A stretch of DNA of 64,000 bases, from the NCBI GenBank assembly GCA_050250815.1, contig JBFWNY010000007.1, positions 1 through 64,000 of the forward strand, given 5' to 3'. The translations under genes were made by a program, and so were the position numbers. This stretch comes from JAEUMD01 sp050250815 (GTDB taxonomy: Bacteria; Pseudomonadota; Alphaproteobacteria; Rhizobiales; Hyphomicrobiaceae). Numbering within the stretch: position 1 is the stretch's first letter; every line of letters starts with the position of its first letter. Shown here piece after piece: positions 35,451 through 44,148 of this stretch. The notes under the pieces were generated by a model. It was given only the letters and a program-made list of their open reading frames with translations. It had not been told where the DNA came from and ran no database searches.

Positions 35451-35690
35451 TCAGATTTCAGGCGGGGCCGCGGTGGTCAGCGCCAGCGCGTGCAGCACGT
35501 CGCCCATATTGCCGCCGAGCGCTTCGTAGACGAGCTGATGCTGCTGGACGCGGGACTTGCCCTTGAACGCCGCGGATACAACGTGGGCCGCCCAGTGGTC
35601 GTTGTCACCGGCCAGATCCTTGAGCTGTACCTGCGCATCCGGCAGCTTCGCCTTGATCAGGGCCTCGATCTCGTGAGCGTGCATGGGCAT
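35451..35690 (-). CDS. BolA-family protein
   Basis: The product is 79 aa. It has the BolA fold: HEIEALIKAKLPDAQVQLKDL, the GDNDHWAAHVVSAAF strand pair with the conserved His, SRVQQHQLVYEALG and the C-terminal MGDVLHALALTT. BolA proteins heterodimerise with monothiol glutaredoxin via a shared Fe-S cluster. The ATG at 35690 has GGAAGG nine bases upstream; a start two codons later is possible. Together with grxD and purL it reflects a neighbourhood common in alphaproteobacteria. Confidence 0.93.
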   Translation of the reverse strand: MPMHAHEIEALIKAKLPDAQVQLKDLAGDNDHWAAHVVSAAFKGKSRVQQHQLVYEALGGNMGDVLHALALTTAAPPEI

Positions 35691-36053
35691 TGTGTGCGGC
35701 CTTCCGTGGGGAGCCAAATCGCCCGTCGTATATAGGCGGCGAGCGTGCCGGCCGCAAAGCATGGTGCGATGCGTGCCAGAGCCGCAGGTACTTGAGAGAG
35801 CCGCAGGCACTCGAGATTCCCATGAGCGCCGCACCGTGGCGCGCGCTGCGATAATCGCGCAAGCCGCGAACGATCGAAGCAAATCGAGATTATCGGCTTC
35901 CTCAGCCATGCATGGGGACCTGCAGGCTGCCCCTAAGGCGAAAGTCCTGTTAGCCTTCCCCCGCATCCGCATCGGGGTGACTGGGTCCTCAGCCGATAAT
36001 TCGCACCCGGTGTCGTGCAGAACCAAAGCTAAACAACAGACTGGAGGAGTCCC
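35691..36053. other. Intergenic region upstream of bolA
   Basis: About 360 bases with no supported gene. The frames open here are interrupted or unconvincing. A promoter for bolA should be near its start and one for the short rightward peptide near 36000, but I cannot assign boxes with confidence. Confidence 0.4.
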
Positions 36054-36229
36054 ATGAAGCGTCTGCTCCTCAGCCGTGGTTCTGGCCGCTGCCGGCATGG
36101 CCGTCCTGGTGACATTCTCGGCGCCTGCATCCGCCAATGAGGTGGCTGGCCGTCCGGCGTTGCCCACGTCGTCGACCGCCGACTTTCATCAAGATGCGCG
36201 AGACCTGGGGCACGAAGCCCTCCAAGTGA
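36054..36229 (+). pseudogene. Frameshifted gene for a short secreted peptide
   Basis: GGAGGA lies five bases before the ATG at 36054, which starts MKRLLL. One extra base then shifts the reading, after which VVLAAAGMAVLVTF and SAPASANEVAG complete a textbook signal peptide. A second one-base shift before about 36188 gives TFIKMRETWGTKPSK and a TGA at 36227. A terminator follows 50 bases later. Gene-like start, leader, end and terminator with two shifts indicate a recently broken (or mis-sequenced) gene for a mature peptide of about 30 residues. Which bases are extra cannot be fixed from this copy alone. Confidence 0.55.
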
Positions 36230-36278
36230 CGGGCGATCCGTGCGGCGCTGGTCGCGGCCGGCGCTGTCCTTCTTCGAC

Positions 36279-36306
36279 CCGGTGGCATGGAGCCACCGGC
36301 TCTTTT
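36279..36306 (+). terminator. Terminator after the frameshifted peptide gene
   Basis: Eight-bp perfect stem CCGGTGGC/GCCACCGG, loop ATGGA, then CTCTTTTG. It supports the existence of a short rightward transcription unit just upstream. Confidence 0.8.
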
Positions 36307-36592
36307 GTGGTCCTGGCGATGGAACGTCAACTGATCGTTGGATGATGTAGAGGCGCTGCACGGATGATGGCCAAGCCCCATTAGCGGCCATTATGCAATT
36401 TTAGATTGTATTCTGGCGACACAAATTACTTGCAGTGGCGTCTCACCCCATCGAGGGCTTGTAGTGGAGTTATACAGTGTCGCGTTCCTCCCCCATCGTC
36501 CCGCGCCTTGCCGGGAGCAATACCCGGTCAGGTCGCCTCCGTCGCGCGCGGCGTCTGAATCCCGATGGGCGCGCCGCATCTTGCGCGGCCGC
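36307..36592. other. Spacer with an AT-rich patch
   Basis: No gene seen. Between about 36390 and 36435 composition drops sharply to AT-rich (GCAATTTTAGATTGTATTC, ACAAATTACTTG) compared with everything around. It could be a promoter, a DNA-bending site or a remnant of acquired DNA. Confidence 0.4.
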
Positions 36593-37459
36593 CTATCCTC
36601 CAAGCGCGATCAGGACGATTCCGGCCGCGATCAGGCTCGCCCATCCCAGGCGCCCGACAAAGCGCGTTTCGCCGAGCGCGACCGCTGCCAGGATCACGGA
36701 GAGTGGAATAGAGACCTGGCGCACGGCCGCAGTTTCGGCAGCACCCGCACCGCGCGAGAACGCGGTCAGGATGAGCGCGTACGAGATGTAGGAGACGAGA
36801 CTTGCCGCCATGAGCCGAAGTGGCGAGCGCCGCCAGGCACCCGTGAGGTGCGTGCGTATCGGCCGCTCTGCCGGGCGGGTAGTGATGGCGAGGGCGGCGA
36901 ACGCCGGCGCCACCATCAGGTAGATCCAGAATAGGAAAGGCGGTGCCGCGGAACGCGTCATGGCGAGGCTGTCGGAGATCGTGTAGCCAGCCGAGCCGGC
37001 CATGGCGAGAAGGGCGAGCGCCGCGGTGCGCGTGCTTGCCTTGGCCGCGGTGTTCTGGCGCTGGAGGGCGAAGCTCGCGACCACTACCAGCGCGATGCCA
37101 CCCAGAACGGCGATGTTGTAGTCGCGCCAGCCCAGGCTCCACAGAACGGCGACGACGATGAGCGGGGAGGATCGGATGATCGGGTAGTAGATCGACAGGT
37201 CGCCGGTCTTCAGCGCGGCCATCGTGCCGTAATAGTAGGCCGTGAGGCAGAGCGCAGACACCACGGCGAAGCCCGCGACCTGGCGGTCAAGCAGAACGGC
37301 GTGATCCATCAGGGCGGAATGTGCAGCCGCAATCGGCACCCATCCCGCGACCACGGCGAGATAGGCGCTCTCCGGATAGTCGTGCCCCTTCAGCAGCAGC
37401 TCGCGCAGCGGATGGATGAGCGCGGACAGCAGCACCAGTGCGAGGGCTTCCGCGCCCAT
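36593..37459 (-). CDS. EamA/DMT-superfamily transporter
   Basis: A 288-aa inner-membrane protein with ten predicted helices in two EamA repeats. Repeat one contains TGDLSIYYPIIRSSPLIVVAV, repeat two RGAGAAETAAVRQVSIPLSVILAAVALGETRF (seen as AAVRQVSIPLSVI and LGETRF), the conserved last-but-one helix motif. Drug/metabolite transporters export amino acids, metabolites or drugs; substrate not predictable. Its start lies nine bases after the FKBP stop, so the two are co-transcribed. Confidence 0.9.
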   Translation of the reverse strand: MGAEALALVLLSALIHPLRELLLKGHDYPESAYLAVVAGWVPIAAAHSALMDHAVLLDRQVAGFAVVSALCLTAYYYGTMAALKTGDLSIYYPIIRSSPLIVVAVLWSLGWRDYNIAVLGGIALVVVASFALQRQNTAAKASTRTAALALLAMAGSAGYTISDSLAMTRSAAPPFLFWIYLMVAPAFAALAITTRPAERPIRTHLTGAWRRSPLRLMAASLVSYISYALILTAFSRGAGAAETAAVRQVSIPLSVILAAVALGETRFVGRLGWASLIAAGIVLIALGG

Positions 37460-37468
37460 TTGGTTCGA

Positions 37469-37915
37469 CTACTCGATGCCGAGCAGCTCCACGTCGAAGA
37501 TCAGCGTGGCATTGGGCGGGATCACGCGACCGGCGCCACGTGCACCGTAGCCAAGGTCCGGCGGAATGATCAGCGTGCGCTTGCCGCCCACCTTCATCGT
37601 CGCCACGCCTTCGTCCCAGCCGCCGATCACCTGACCGACGCCAATGGTGAATTTGAACGGCTGGCCACGGTCGACAGAGGAGTCGAACTTGGCGCCCTTT
37701 GCACCCTTCTCATAGAGCCAGCCGGTATAGTGCATGACGCACGTGTCGCCGGTCTTGGGCGAGGGACCGGAGCCCTCCTTGGTATCCTCGATCTTCAGGC
37801 CTGATGCTGTGGTCATCGTCTTTCCTGCGGCTTGCGCAATTGATGTATGAGTGAGCGTCGCGCCCGAGAGCGCAGCGATGGCAAGGGCGAGCAGCGTACG
37901 GCGGCTCAGGCTCAT
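37469..37915 (-). CDS. FKBP-type peptidyl-prolyl cis-trans isomerase, exported
   Basis: The product is 148 aa. The N-terminus has a twin-arginine-like leader (SRRTLLALAIAAL, cleavage near AQA), suggesting export already folded. The FKBP domain has the expected pocket residues: CVMHYTGWLYE, FDSSVDRGQPFKF, VIGGWDEGVATMKVGGKR, IPPDLGYGARGAGRVIPPNA and LIFDVELL. It speeds proline isomerisation in periplasmic folding. GGAG is seven bases before the ATG. First gene of a pair with the DMT transporter. Confidence 0.95.
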   Translation of the reverse strand: MSLSRRTLLALAIAALSGATLTHTSIAQAAGKTMTTASGLKIEDTKEGSGPSPKTGDTCVMHYTGWLYEKGAKGAKFDSSVDRGQPFKFTIGVGQVIGGWDEGVATMKVGGKRTLIIPPDLGYGARGAGRVIPPNATLIFDVELLGIE

Positions 37916-38039
37916 GAGCGTCTCCAAGTCGTTGTCATCTCGCGTGGGGCCGTTCAGTAGCCTATCGCGGCCGCTCAGCCAAGGATTGACAAGTGCGCCG
38001 TTTCCTTCGCACATCCGCCTCCACAACAGGAGACCAGCC

Positions 38040-38165
38040 ATGCCGACGATGTCGAACCAGCGCCGCAAGAAGATCCAGATGCGCCAGCGCAAGGCGGAGA
38101 ATGAGAAGAGCCGCAACGCCAAGATCGCCAAGAAAGAAGCCAAGGCAGCGAAGAAGAAGGCGTGA
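38040..38165 (+). CDS. 41-residue highly basic protein
   Basis: The product is 41 aa. A strong AGGAGA ribosome site lies six bases before the ATG. Almost all residues are Lys, Arg, Gln, Glu, Asn or Ala (NQRRKKIQMRQRKAENEKSR, then KEAKAAKKKA), predicting one long charged helix, probably binding nucleic acid or the ribosome. Sits on the plus strand between FKBP and purL, both leftward. I do not recognise a named family. Confidence 0.65.
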   Translation: MPTMSNQRRKKIQMRQRKAENEKSRNAKIAKKEAKAAKKKA

Positions 38166-38195
38166 ACGGCAACCGCCTGAAAGCGGGGCTGGCAG

Positions 38196-40424
38196 CTACT
38201 CCAGCGGGTTTTCCATGTAGTCGGACAGCCAGTTCTCGTGCGCTGTGCGCAATTCGTCGAGCGGCAGCCACGTCTCGCCCTTGAGAGCGATGCTGTCGCC
38301 TCCGACGCGGCCGACGATGCGTGCGGGCAGCGCCAGCAGTCGGGCCCGCTCCAGCACCTCCTCGGCACGACGCGGCGACACGGAGACGATGTAGCGGCCC
38401 TGGTCTTCGCCGAACCAGATGGCGTGGGCGGGCAGCTTGCCCTCGTAGGGGAAAAGCTCGGCGCCCAGATTGCCAGCGAGCGCCATTTCGGCGATGCCGA
38501 CCAGCAGGCCGCCGTCCGAGCAGTCGTGCACGGCCGAGACACGCTCCTCGCGGATCAGCGCGCGTACCAGCTTGCCGGCCTTCAGCTCGTCGGCAAGATC
38601 GACATTGGGCGGCGCTCCTTCCAGCTTTTCGGCATAGCGCAGCTGGTAGAGCGACTGGCCGAGCCAGCCCTGCTCGCGGCCGATGACGATCAGCAGGTCT
38701 CCATCACGTTTCAGGGCGATGTCGGCGATGCGCGCGACATCGGGTACCAGACCCACGGCGCCGATGGCCGGCGTGGGCGGAATACCAACGCCGTTCGTCT
38801 CGTTGTAGAGCGAGACGTTGCCCGACACGACGGGGAAGTCGAGCGCGCGGCAGGCCTCACCGATGCCTTTTACCGCGCCGACGAACTGACCCATGATTTC
38901 CGGCCGCTCGGGGTTGGCGAAATTCATGTTGTCGGTGATGGCGATGGGATCGGCGCCCACAGCGCATAGATTGCGCCAGCATTCGGTAACCGCCTGCATT
39001 GCGCCCATCACGGGGTCGGCAGCGACGTAGCGGGGCGTGACGTCGCAGCATGCTGCGATACCCTTTGACGTGCCGTGTACGCGCACGACGCCCGCGTCGC
39101 CGCCGGGGCGGATGACGGTGTCGCCCATCACCATGTGGTCGTACTGCTGCCAGATCCAGCGGCGCGAGGCGAGTTGGGGTGAGCCCATCATTTCCTTCAG
39201 CGCGCCGAGCAGAGAATTGGGCGCGGGCACCCATTCCGGCAGCATCGGCTTGGGCGGTACGGGCAGGAACCAGGGGCGCTGATACATGGGCGCGGAGTTG
39301 GCCAGCACCGGAACCGGCAGATCGGCTTCGGTCCGGCCCTGATGCTTGACAATCAGGCGACCGCTGTCGGTGGTGATGCCGATGACGGCGAAATCGAGTT
39401 CCCACTTCGTGAAGATCGCTTCGGCTTCGGCTTCGCGACCGGGCTTCAGGATCATGAGCATGCGCTCCTGGCTTTCGGAGAGCATCATCTCGTAGGCCGT
39501 CATGGCCTCTTCGCGTTGGGGCACGTGGTCGAGGTCGAGTGTAATGCCGACGCCGCCTTTGTCGGCCATCTCCGATGTCGACGAGGTGAGGCCGGCCGCT
39601 CCCATGTCCTGGATGGCGATGATGGCGTCGGTCGCCATCAGCTCCAGGCATGCCTCGATCAGCAGCTTTTCGGTGAAGGGGTCGCCCACCTGCACGGTCG
39701 GCCGCTTCTCGTCCGACTTGTCGTCGAATTCGGCGGACGCCATCGTCGCGCCGTGGATGCCGTCGCGCCCAGTCTTGGAGCCGACATAGACCACCGGCAG
39801 GCCGACGCCCTTGGCCGCCGAGTAGAAGATCTTGTCGGCCTTGGCGAGGCCGACGCACATCGCGTTGACGAGGATGTTGTTGTCGTAGCCGCCGTCGAAA
39901 TTGGTTTCGCCGCCAATCGTCGGCACGCCCGTGCAGTTGCCGTAGTGCGCGATGCCGGCAACGACACCATTGACGAGGTGCCGGGTCTTGCGGTGGTCGG
40001 GGCTGCCGAAGCGTAGCGCATTTAGGTTCGCGACGGGGCGGGCACCCATTGTGAACACGTCGCGCATGATGCCGCCGACGCCTGTCGCGGCCCCCTGGAA
40101 CGGCTCGATGTAGGAAGGGTGGTTGTGGCTCTCCATCTTGAAGATGGCGCAGTCGCCGTCTCCTAGATCCACGACGCCGGCGTTCTCGCCTGGCCCCTGG
40201 ATCACTCGTTCGCCGGTGGTCGGCAGCGTCTTCAGCCAGTACCGCGACGATTTATAGGAGCAGTGCTCCGACCACATGACGGAGAAGATGCCCAACTCAG
40301 TGAGCGTCGGCTCCCGGCCGAGGATACGCAGCAGGTTGGCGTATTCGTCCCCTTTGAAACCGTGCTCGGCGACGATCTGGGGCGTGATGGCGGACGGGCG
40401 GGCGTTAGGCGTGGAATCGTTCAT
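38196..40424 (-). CDS. purL: Phosphoribosylformylglycinamidine synthase subunit PurL
   Basis: The product is 742 aa, the small PurL type that works with PurS and PurQ. It uses ATP and ammonia from PurQ to turn FGAR into FGAM in purine synthesis. Motifs: TLTELGIFSVMWSEHCSYK, GDGDCAIFKMESHNHPSYIEP, GVGGIMRDVFTMGARPVA, and in the second half DNMNFANPERPEIMGQ and HDCSDGGLLVGIAEMA. GGAAGA precedes the ATG; upstream extensions of the frame have no support. Its partner genes lie 2-6 kb away. Confidence 0.97.
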   Translation of the reverse strand: MNDSTPNARPSAITPQIVAEHGFKGDEYANLLRILGREPTLTELGIFSVMWSEHCSYKSSRYWLKTLPTTGERVIQGPGENAGVVDLGDGDCAIFKMESHNHPSYIEPFQGAATGVGGIMRDVFTMGARPVANLNALRFGSPDHRKTRHLVNGVVAGIAHYGNCTGVPTIGGETNFDGGYDNNILVNAMCVGLAKADKIFYSAAKGVGLPVVYVGSKTGRDGIHGATMASAEFDDKSDEKRPTVQVGDPFTEKLLIEACLELMATDAIIAIQDMGAAGLTSSTSEMADKGGVGITLDLDHVPQREEAMTAYEMMLSESQERMLMILKPGREAEAEAIFTKWELDFAVIGITTDSGRLIVKHQGRTEADLPVPVLANSAPMYQRPWFLPVPPKPMLPEWVPAPNSLLGALKEMMGSPQLASRRWIWQQYDHMVMGDTVIRPGGDAGVVRVHGTSKGIAACCDVTPRYVAADPVMGAMQAVTECWRNLCAVGADPIAITDNMNFANPERPEIMGQFVGAVKGIGEACRALDFPVVSGNVSLYNETNGVGIPPTPAIGAVGLVPDVARIADIALKRDGDLLIVIGREQGWLGQSLYQLRYAEKLEGAPPNVDLADELKAGKLVRALIREERVSAVHDCSDGGLLVGIAEMALAGNLGAELFPYEGKLPAHAIWFGEDQGRYIVSVSPRRAEEVLERARLLALPARIVGRVGGDSIALKGETWLPLDELRTAHENWLSDYMENPLE

Positions 40425-40677
40425 GCGGTCCGTCTTCCGGCAGCGTGGGGTCGTTCGTCGCGTGCTTATAGCGGCCGCCGCGCGCCTTGTCCCACCATGC
40501 CTGCAGCCGCGAGCGGGCCGACGGCCGGGGTGAGACGATTGTACGCCCCGCGGGCGAGTGTGGGCCGTGCTTTCATGAGCGCCCAAAGAGGCGTCTTCAG
40601 CGCCCGTGGCCGCGCAGAAGGCGCGTCGGCCGAGATTGAGCCGCGCCGGATTTGAGCCCAGGGAGGATAGGCGGTTC

Positions 40678-41436
40678 ATGCTGCAGGCGCTGATTTTCGA
40701 CGTGGACGGGACGCTGGCGGAGACCGAGGAGGCACACCGGGAGGCGTTCAACCGCGTCTTCTCGGAAGCGGGCCTCGCATGGCATTGGGACCAGCCGCTC
40801 TACCGGCGCCTGCTCGAGGTGACGGGCGGCAAGGAGCGCATCGCCTATTTCCTGCGGGATTTCGACCCGCCGCGGGACGGCGTGCCAAGCGACCCCTCGA
40901 TGCTCAAGGATTGGATCGCCGGTCTGCATGCCCGCAAAACCACCATCTACAACGCGATCATCTCAGAGGGCGGCGTGCCGCTGCGGCCGGGTGTCGAACC
41001 GCTCATCCGGCACGCGCGTAATGCCGGCGTGAGGCTTGCCATAGCCACGACCACCAGCCTTCCCAACGTGGAAAGTCTGCTGGTGGCGACACTTGGACCG
41101 CGGTGGCCGGAGCTGTTCGAGACCATCGCGGCCGGCGATATGGTGGGGGCAAAAAAGCCGGCTCCCGACGTGTTTCTGCTGGCGCTGGAGCGTCTGGGAT
41201 TGCACCCGCTGCAGTGCCTGGCGCTGGAGGATTCGGAGAACGGTGTCGCTTCTGCGCGGGGGGCAGGCCTTATGACCGTCGTCACCCGCTCCACCTACAC
41301 GGACCACCAGACGTTCGACGGCGCAGCCCTGGTGCTGCCCGATCTGAGCGCACTCGCGGGCGATGCGGCTGCCAAGCCCGTCGAAGGGCAGGCGATCCTC
41401 ACGGCTCTAAGGCAACTGGCCGCCGCTGGAGCCTGA
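40678..41436 (+). CDS. HAD-superfamily phosphatase (CbbY/beta-phosphoglucomutase-like)
   Basis: A 252-aa haloacid dehalogenase-like hydrolase. Motif I is FDVDGTLAET with catalytic Asp8 and Asp10; motif II ATTTS, motif III Lys in AKKPAPDVF, motif IV LEDSENGV. An alpha-helical cap lies between motifs I and II, as in CbbY, which dephosphorylates sugar phosphates such as xylulose bisphosphate. GGGAGGA is ten bases before the ATG. It is inserted between purL and purQ, running opposite. Confidence 0.92.
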   Translation: MLQALIFDVDGTLAETEEAHREAFNRVFSEAGLAWHWDQPLYRRLLEVTGGKERIAYFLRDFDPPRDGVPSDPSMLKDWIAGLHARKTTIYNAIISEGGVPLRPGVEPLIRHARNAGVRLAIATTTSLPNVESLLVATLGPRWPELFETIAAGDMVGAKKPAPDVFLLALERLGLHPLQCLALEDSENGVASARGAGLMTVVTRSTYTDHQTFDGAALVLPDLSALAGDAAAKPVEGQAILTALRQLAAAGA

Positions 41437-41687
41437 GGCCGCGGCGGCCGGCTGCGCGCCCGGACGGCAGGTTTGCCTTTACGGATAGGTAAAGCCACTA
41501 CCCGTTCGGGCTGTGACCGTTTCGCGCTGCAGCGCGCGCATTGCTGCTGTGCAGCATTGGCGCTTTTTCCCTGAGATTCCAAGGACTATTTCAGACCCAC
41601 GCCGCTGAGGCGCTGGGTGCGCCGTCTGGCGGCCCAAACTCAACAACGGCTTGAATGATCACGAGCACCACGAGAAGGAGCACGACA

Positions 41688-42080
41688 ATGGCAACTGTGA
41701 CGATGAAGGGAATGCTGGCTGGTGTCGCCGCGGCCCTGACGATTGTGGGTGCCGCCGAAGCGGGAGCGCTGGATCAGGCTGGCGTGCTCAAGATGACGCC
41801 GCGGCACGGTGTCAGCTTCGACGTCGGCTCCAAGCGGGCGATCAGCTACTACCTGGGCGAGGGCGGCATCTGTAAGCTGACGGTGCTGGTTACCGACAAG
41901 GCCGTTCTCGACGAGATCCAGGGCGCGGCGATGCGCGTCACGATCCCGGTCATCCCCACCCGCACGGCGCGTGTGGACACGGCCGAGGGCAAGACGCTGG
42001 AGTTCAAGTGCGCGCCGTCGGCGTCGGCCATGTCGGTGTCGGTTCTGGACCGGGTGGCGTACGCCGCACCGCGCAAGTAG
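41688..42080 (+). CDS. Secreted protein of unknown function
   Basis: The product is 130 aa with AAGGAG eight bases before the ATG and a signal peptide (MKGMLAGVAAALTIVGAAEAG, cleavage near AEA). The mature part is predicted beta-rich (GVSFDVGSKRAISYYLGEGG, ICKLTVLVTDKAV) with Cys residues in GICKL and FKCAPS that could pair. It lies between the HAD gene and purQ. Family not recognised. Confidence 0.72.
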   Translation: MATVTMKGMLAGVAAALTIVGAAEAGALDQAGVLKMTPRHGVSFDVGSKRAISYYLGEGGICKLTVLVTDKAVLDEIQGAAMRVTIPVIPTRTARVDTAEGKTLEFKCAPSASAMSVSVLDRVAYAAPRK

Positions 42081-42122
42081 CAGCGCCGCGGGCATTGGTC
42101 CGCTTCGCATCAAGCAGACCGG

Positions 42123-42156
42123 GGGCGAGGGAGGCTGCGGGCCACTCTCGCCCTTT
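42123..42156 (+). terminator. Terminator between secreted-protein gene and purQ
   Basis: Seven-bp stem GGGCGAG/CTCGCCC with a 17-base loop, then TTTCGCTTTCG. Lies in the gap between convergent genes. Confidence 0.45.
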
Positions 42157-42165
42157 CGCTTTCGC

Positions 42166-42870
42166 TCAGCCCATGGCTTCCGCGAAGCCGACCAGCGCGC
42201 TTTCGAACACGCGCCGGCCGTCGGTGCCGCCCAGCGCACTTTCATAGAGGCGTTCGGGATGCGGCATCATGCCGACGATGCGCCCTGAGTCGTCGGCGAT
42301 ACCGGCGATATTCCGCTGCGCACCGTTGGGATTTGCCGCGTCGTCGGTATTGCCCGCCTCATCGCAGTAGCGTGCGACGATGCGGCCCTCGCCCTCCAGC
42401 CGATCGAGCGTGTCGTCGTCGGCGAAGTAGTTGCCCTCCGCGTGCGCGATGGGGATCCTGATGATCTGGCCTTCGCGGTAGGCGCGCGTGAAGAACGTGC
42501 GCTCGCTTTCGATCTTGAGGTGCACATCGCGGCAGATGAACTTGAGGGAGCGGTTGCGCATGAGGACACCCGGCAGCAGCCCCGCCTCGCACAGGATCTG
42601 GAAGCCATTGCAGACGCCCAACAGCGGCGTGCCTGCTCGGGCCTTGGCGATCACGTCACGCATGATGGGCGAGTGCGCGGCCATGGCGCCGCAGCGCAGA
42701 TAGTCGCCGTAGGAGAAGCCGCCGGGCAGCACGATGAAGTCGGAGGCTGGCACCGAAGCGTCGCCATGCCAGACCATTTTGACCGGCGCGCCCGTTATGC
42801 GCTCGATGGCGACCTTCATGTCGCGGTCACAGTTTGACCCCGGAAAGACGATGACGGCGGCGCGGATCAT
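42166..42870 (-). CDS. purQ: Phosphoribosylformylglycinamidine synthase subunit PurQ
   Basis: A 234-aa glutaminase subunit. It begins AAVIVFPGSNCDRDM; the nucleophile is Cys87 in LLGVCNGFQIL; the His/Glu dyad is in MMPHPERLYE. It supplies ammonia to PurL. VLPGGFSYGDYLRCGA is family-specific. The ribosome site is weak. Upstream on the same strand come a secreted-protein gene, a small membrane protein and purS. Confidence 0.97.
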   Translation of the reverse strand: MIRAAVIVFPGSNCDRDMKVAIERITGAPVKMVWHGDASVPASDFIVLPGGFSYGDYLRCGAMAAHSPIMRDVIAKARAGTPLLGVCNGFQILCEAGLLPGVLMRNRSLKFICRDVHLKIESERTFFTRAYREGQIIRIPIAHAEGNYFADDDTLDRLEGEGRIVARYCDEAGNTDDAANPNGAQRNIAGIADDSGRIVGMMPHPERLYESALGGTDGRRVFESALVGFAEAMG

Positions 42871-43045
42871 TGGCGACTCGCTAGGGATGCTTAGCCTAGC
42901 GCCTCTAGTAGCAGCGCCGACCGCTCGACGGCAACTCAACCCCCTGTGTAAAAGCCGCTCGCGCTGCGCGCCGGTCGAACCCGGCGCGGCCGCGCCGCAG
43001 GCCTGTCGTTGAGCGCAGCACCGCGTCGGCTGAACGCTGTAGCGT

Positions 43046-43582
43046 CTAGGGCTTGGATTGCTCGGCGTGGGGGGACCCCGGTTCGACACGGCACATCCCG
43101 CTTTCCAGCGCTTCGATCTGCTGGCCGCGGAAGGTGGACGCCTTGAGCTGCAGAGTGGCGGTCTTCACGACGGCCAGCAGCAGCAGTTCGTCAGGGGCGA
43201 GCTTGTCGAGGCTCTTGGGCGACGGTGCCCAGAGCTGGATGTCGCCACCCGGCGACAGCGAGAGCGGGCAGCCGGTAGCGCACGTCTTCTCCTGCATCGC
43301 CGCGAGCGAGGCAACGTGCATGGGTGCGTGCACGAGTGGGCGCCATTTGCCGTCCTCTGACGCGCCGGCCGCGGCCTTGGCCCCTCGCTCGAGCTTCAGC
43401 AGGATGCTGCCGTTGGTGGCATTGGCGGCATTCGTCGCCACGAGCACGGCCTTGGTATCGCAGGCGAGTGCGACCGGCTTGCCGGCTTCCAGCGTCAGCC
43501 CGTCCGCCAACGTGTTGCTGGCGCCGGTCAGCACCGTCCCTGCCACGGTCACGACGGCCACGATGGTGCAGCGACGGTTCAT
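43046..43582 (-). CDS. Secreted protein of unknown function in the purS-purQ interval
   Basis: The product is 178 aa with a signal peptide (TIVAVVTVAGTVLTGASNTLA). The mature part contains ACDTKAVLVATNAANATNGS, four Cys in the mature part (ACDTK, KTCATGCPL, GMCRV), and LWAPSPKSLDKLAPDELLLL. Its ATG overlaps the stop of the small membrane protein upstream as ATGA, so the two are translationally coupled. I do not recognise the family; a role in purine synthesis is not implied by sequence. Confidence 0.72.
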   Translation of the reverse strand: MNRRCTIVAVVTVAGTVLTGASNTLADGLTLEAGKPVALACDTKAVLVATNAANATNGSILLKLERGAKAAAGASEDGKWRPLVHAPMHVASLAAMQEKTCATGCPLSLSPGGDIQLWAPSPKSLDKLAPDELLLLAVVKTATLQLKASTFRGQQIEALESGMCRVEPGSPHAEQSKP

Positions 43583-43707
43583 TTGAGGAGCACCACGACG
43601 GCAAGGGTCGCCGCCAGCAACGGCACGAGAATGAAGATGGCCGCCTTGATGGCCATGAAACGCACGGCCTTGCCGGCGTCGCCTGAGGGCTTTTGCGCCT
43701 CTCCCAA
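43579..43707 (-). CDS. 42-residue single-helix membrane protein
   Basis: The product is about 42 aa from a TTG at 43707, with GAGGG seven bases upstream that overlaps the purS stop. It has a charged start (GEAQKPSGDAGKAV) and one membrane helix (AIKAAIFILVPLLAATLAV). Its TGA overlaps the next ATG. An internal ATG at 43656 is an alternative start giving only the helix. The precise packing between purS and the next gene is the main evidence that it is real. Confidence 0.6.
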   Translation of the reverse strand: MGEAQKPSGDAGKAVRFMAIKAAIFILVPLLAATLAVVVLLK

Positions 43708-43709
43708 TC

Positions 43710-43952
43710 TCAGCCCTCGATCTCGTAGGAGTAATTCTCGATGACGGTGTTGGCGAGCAGGTCCTTGCACATGCGCTCCACCGTCTCGCGCGCCTTTGCC
43801 TCGTCGGATTCGGCGAGCTTCACCTCGATGTACTTGCCCTGCCGTACGTCCTCGATGCCCGAGAACCCCAGACTGCCCAGCGCGTGGGCGATCGCCTTGC
43901 CCTGCGGGTCGAGGACGCCATTCTTGAGCGTGATCCTGATGCGCGCCTTCAT
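43710..43952 (-). CDS. purS: Phosphoribosylformylglycinamidine synthase subunit PurS
   Basis: The 80-aa small subunit that bridges PurL and PurQ and helps channel ammonia. Signature: ITLKNGVLDPQGKAIAHAL, then GFSGIEDVRQGKYIEV and CKDLLANTVIENYSYEI. It lies three bases before the start of the small membrane protein. A terminator-like hairpin separates it from purC upstream. Confidence 0.96.
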   Translation of the reverse strand: MKARIRITLKNGVLDPQGKAIAHALGSLGFSGIEDVRQGKYIEVKLAESDEAKARETVERMCKDLLANTVIENYSYEIEG

Positions 43953-44083
43953 GACCGCAAGCCTTCTGTTTGTCTTCGCCCGGCACCGGAGAAGGCGTAC
44001 CGACGCAGCCGCCCGGCGCGGCCCTGTTTGCCCGGTTTCAGTGGCCGGAGCAAGCCGGTTCCAAGCGGCGCGGGAAAACAGCT

Positions 44084-44107
44084 GCGGCGGCCGTGATCGG
44101 CCGCCGC
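44084..44107 (-). terminator. Terminator or attenuator between purC and purS
   Basis: Perfect 10-bp stem GCGGCGGCCG/CGGCCGCCGC with a 4-base loop; on the minus strand AGCTGTTTTCCC follows. It would end purC transcripts before purS unless read through. Confidence 0.68.
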
Positions 44108-44148
44108 GCTTGGTGTTCTTCGCCGGCTCCAGCGCCGGACGATCCCGG

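Noticed and set aside
42968..42987. Hairpin upstream of purQ as a terminator
   Set aside because: The 7-bp GC stem is real but the T run is about a dozen bases away on the minus strand, so it was not listed as a terminator.
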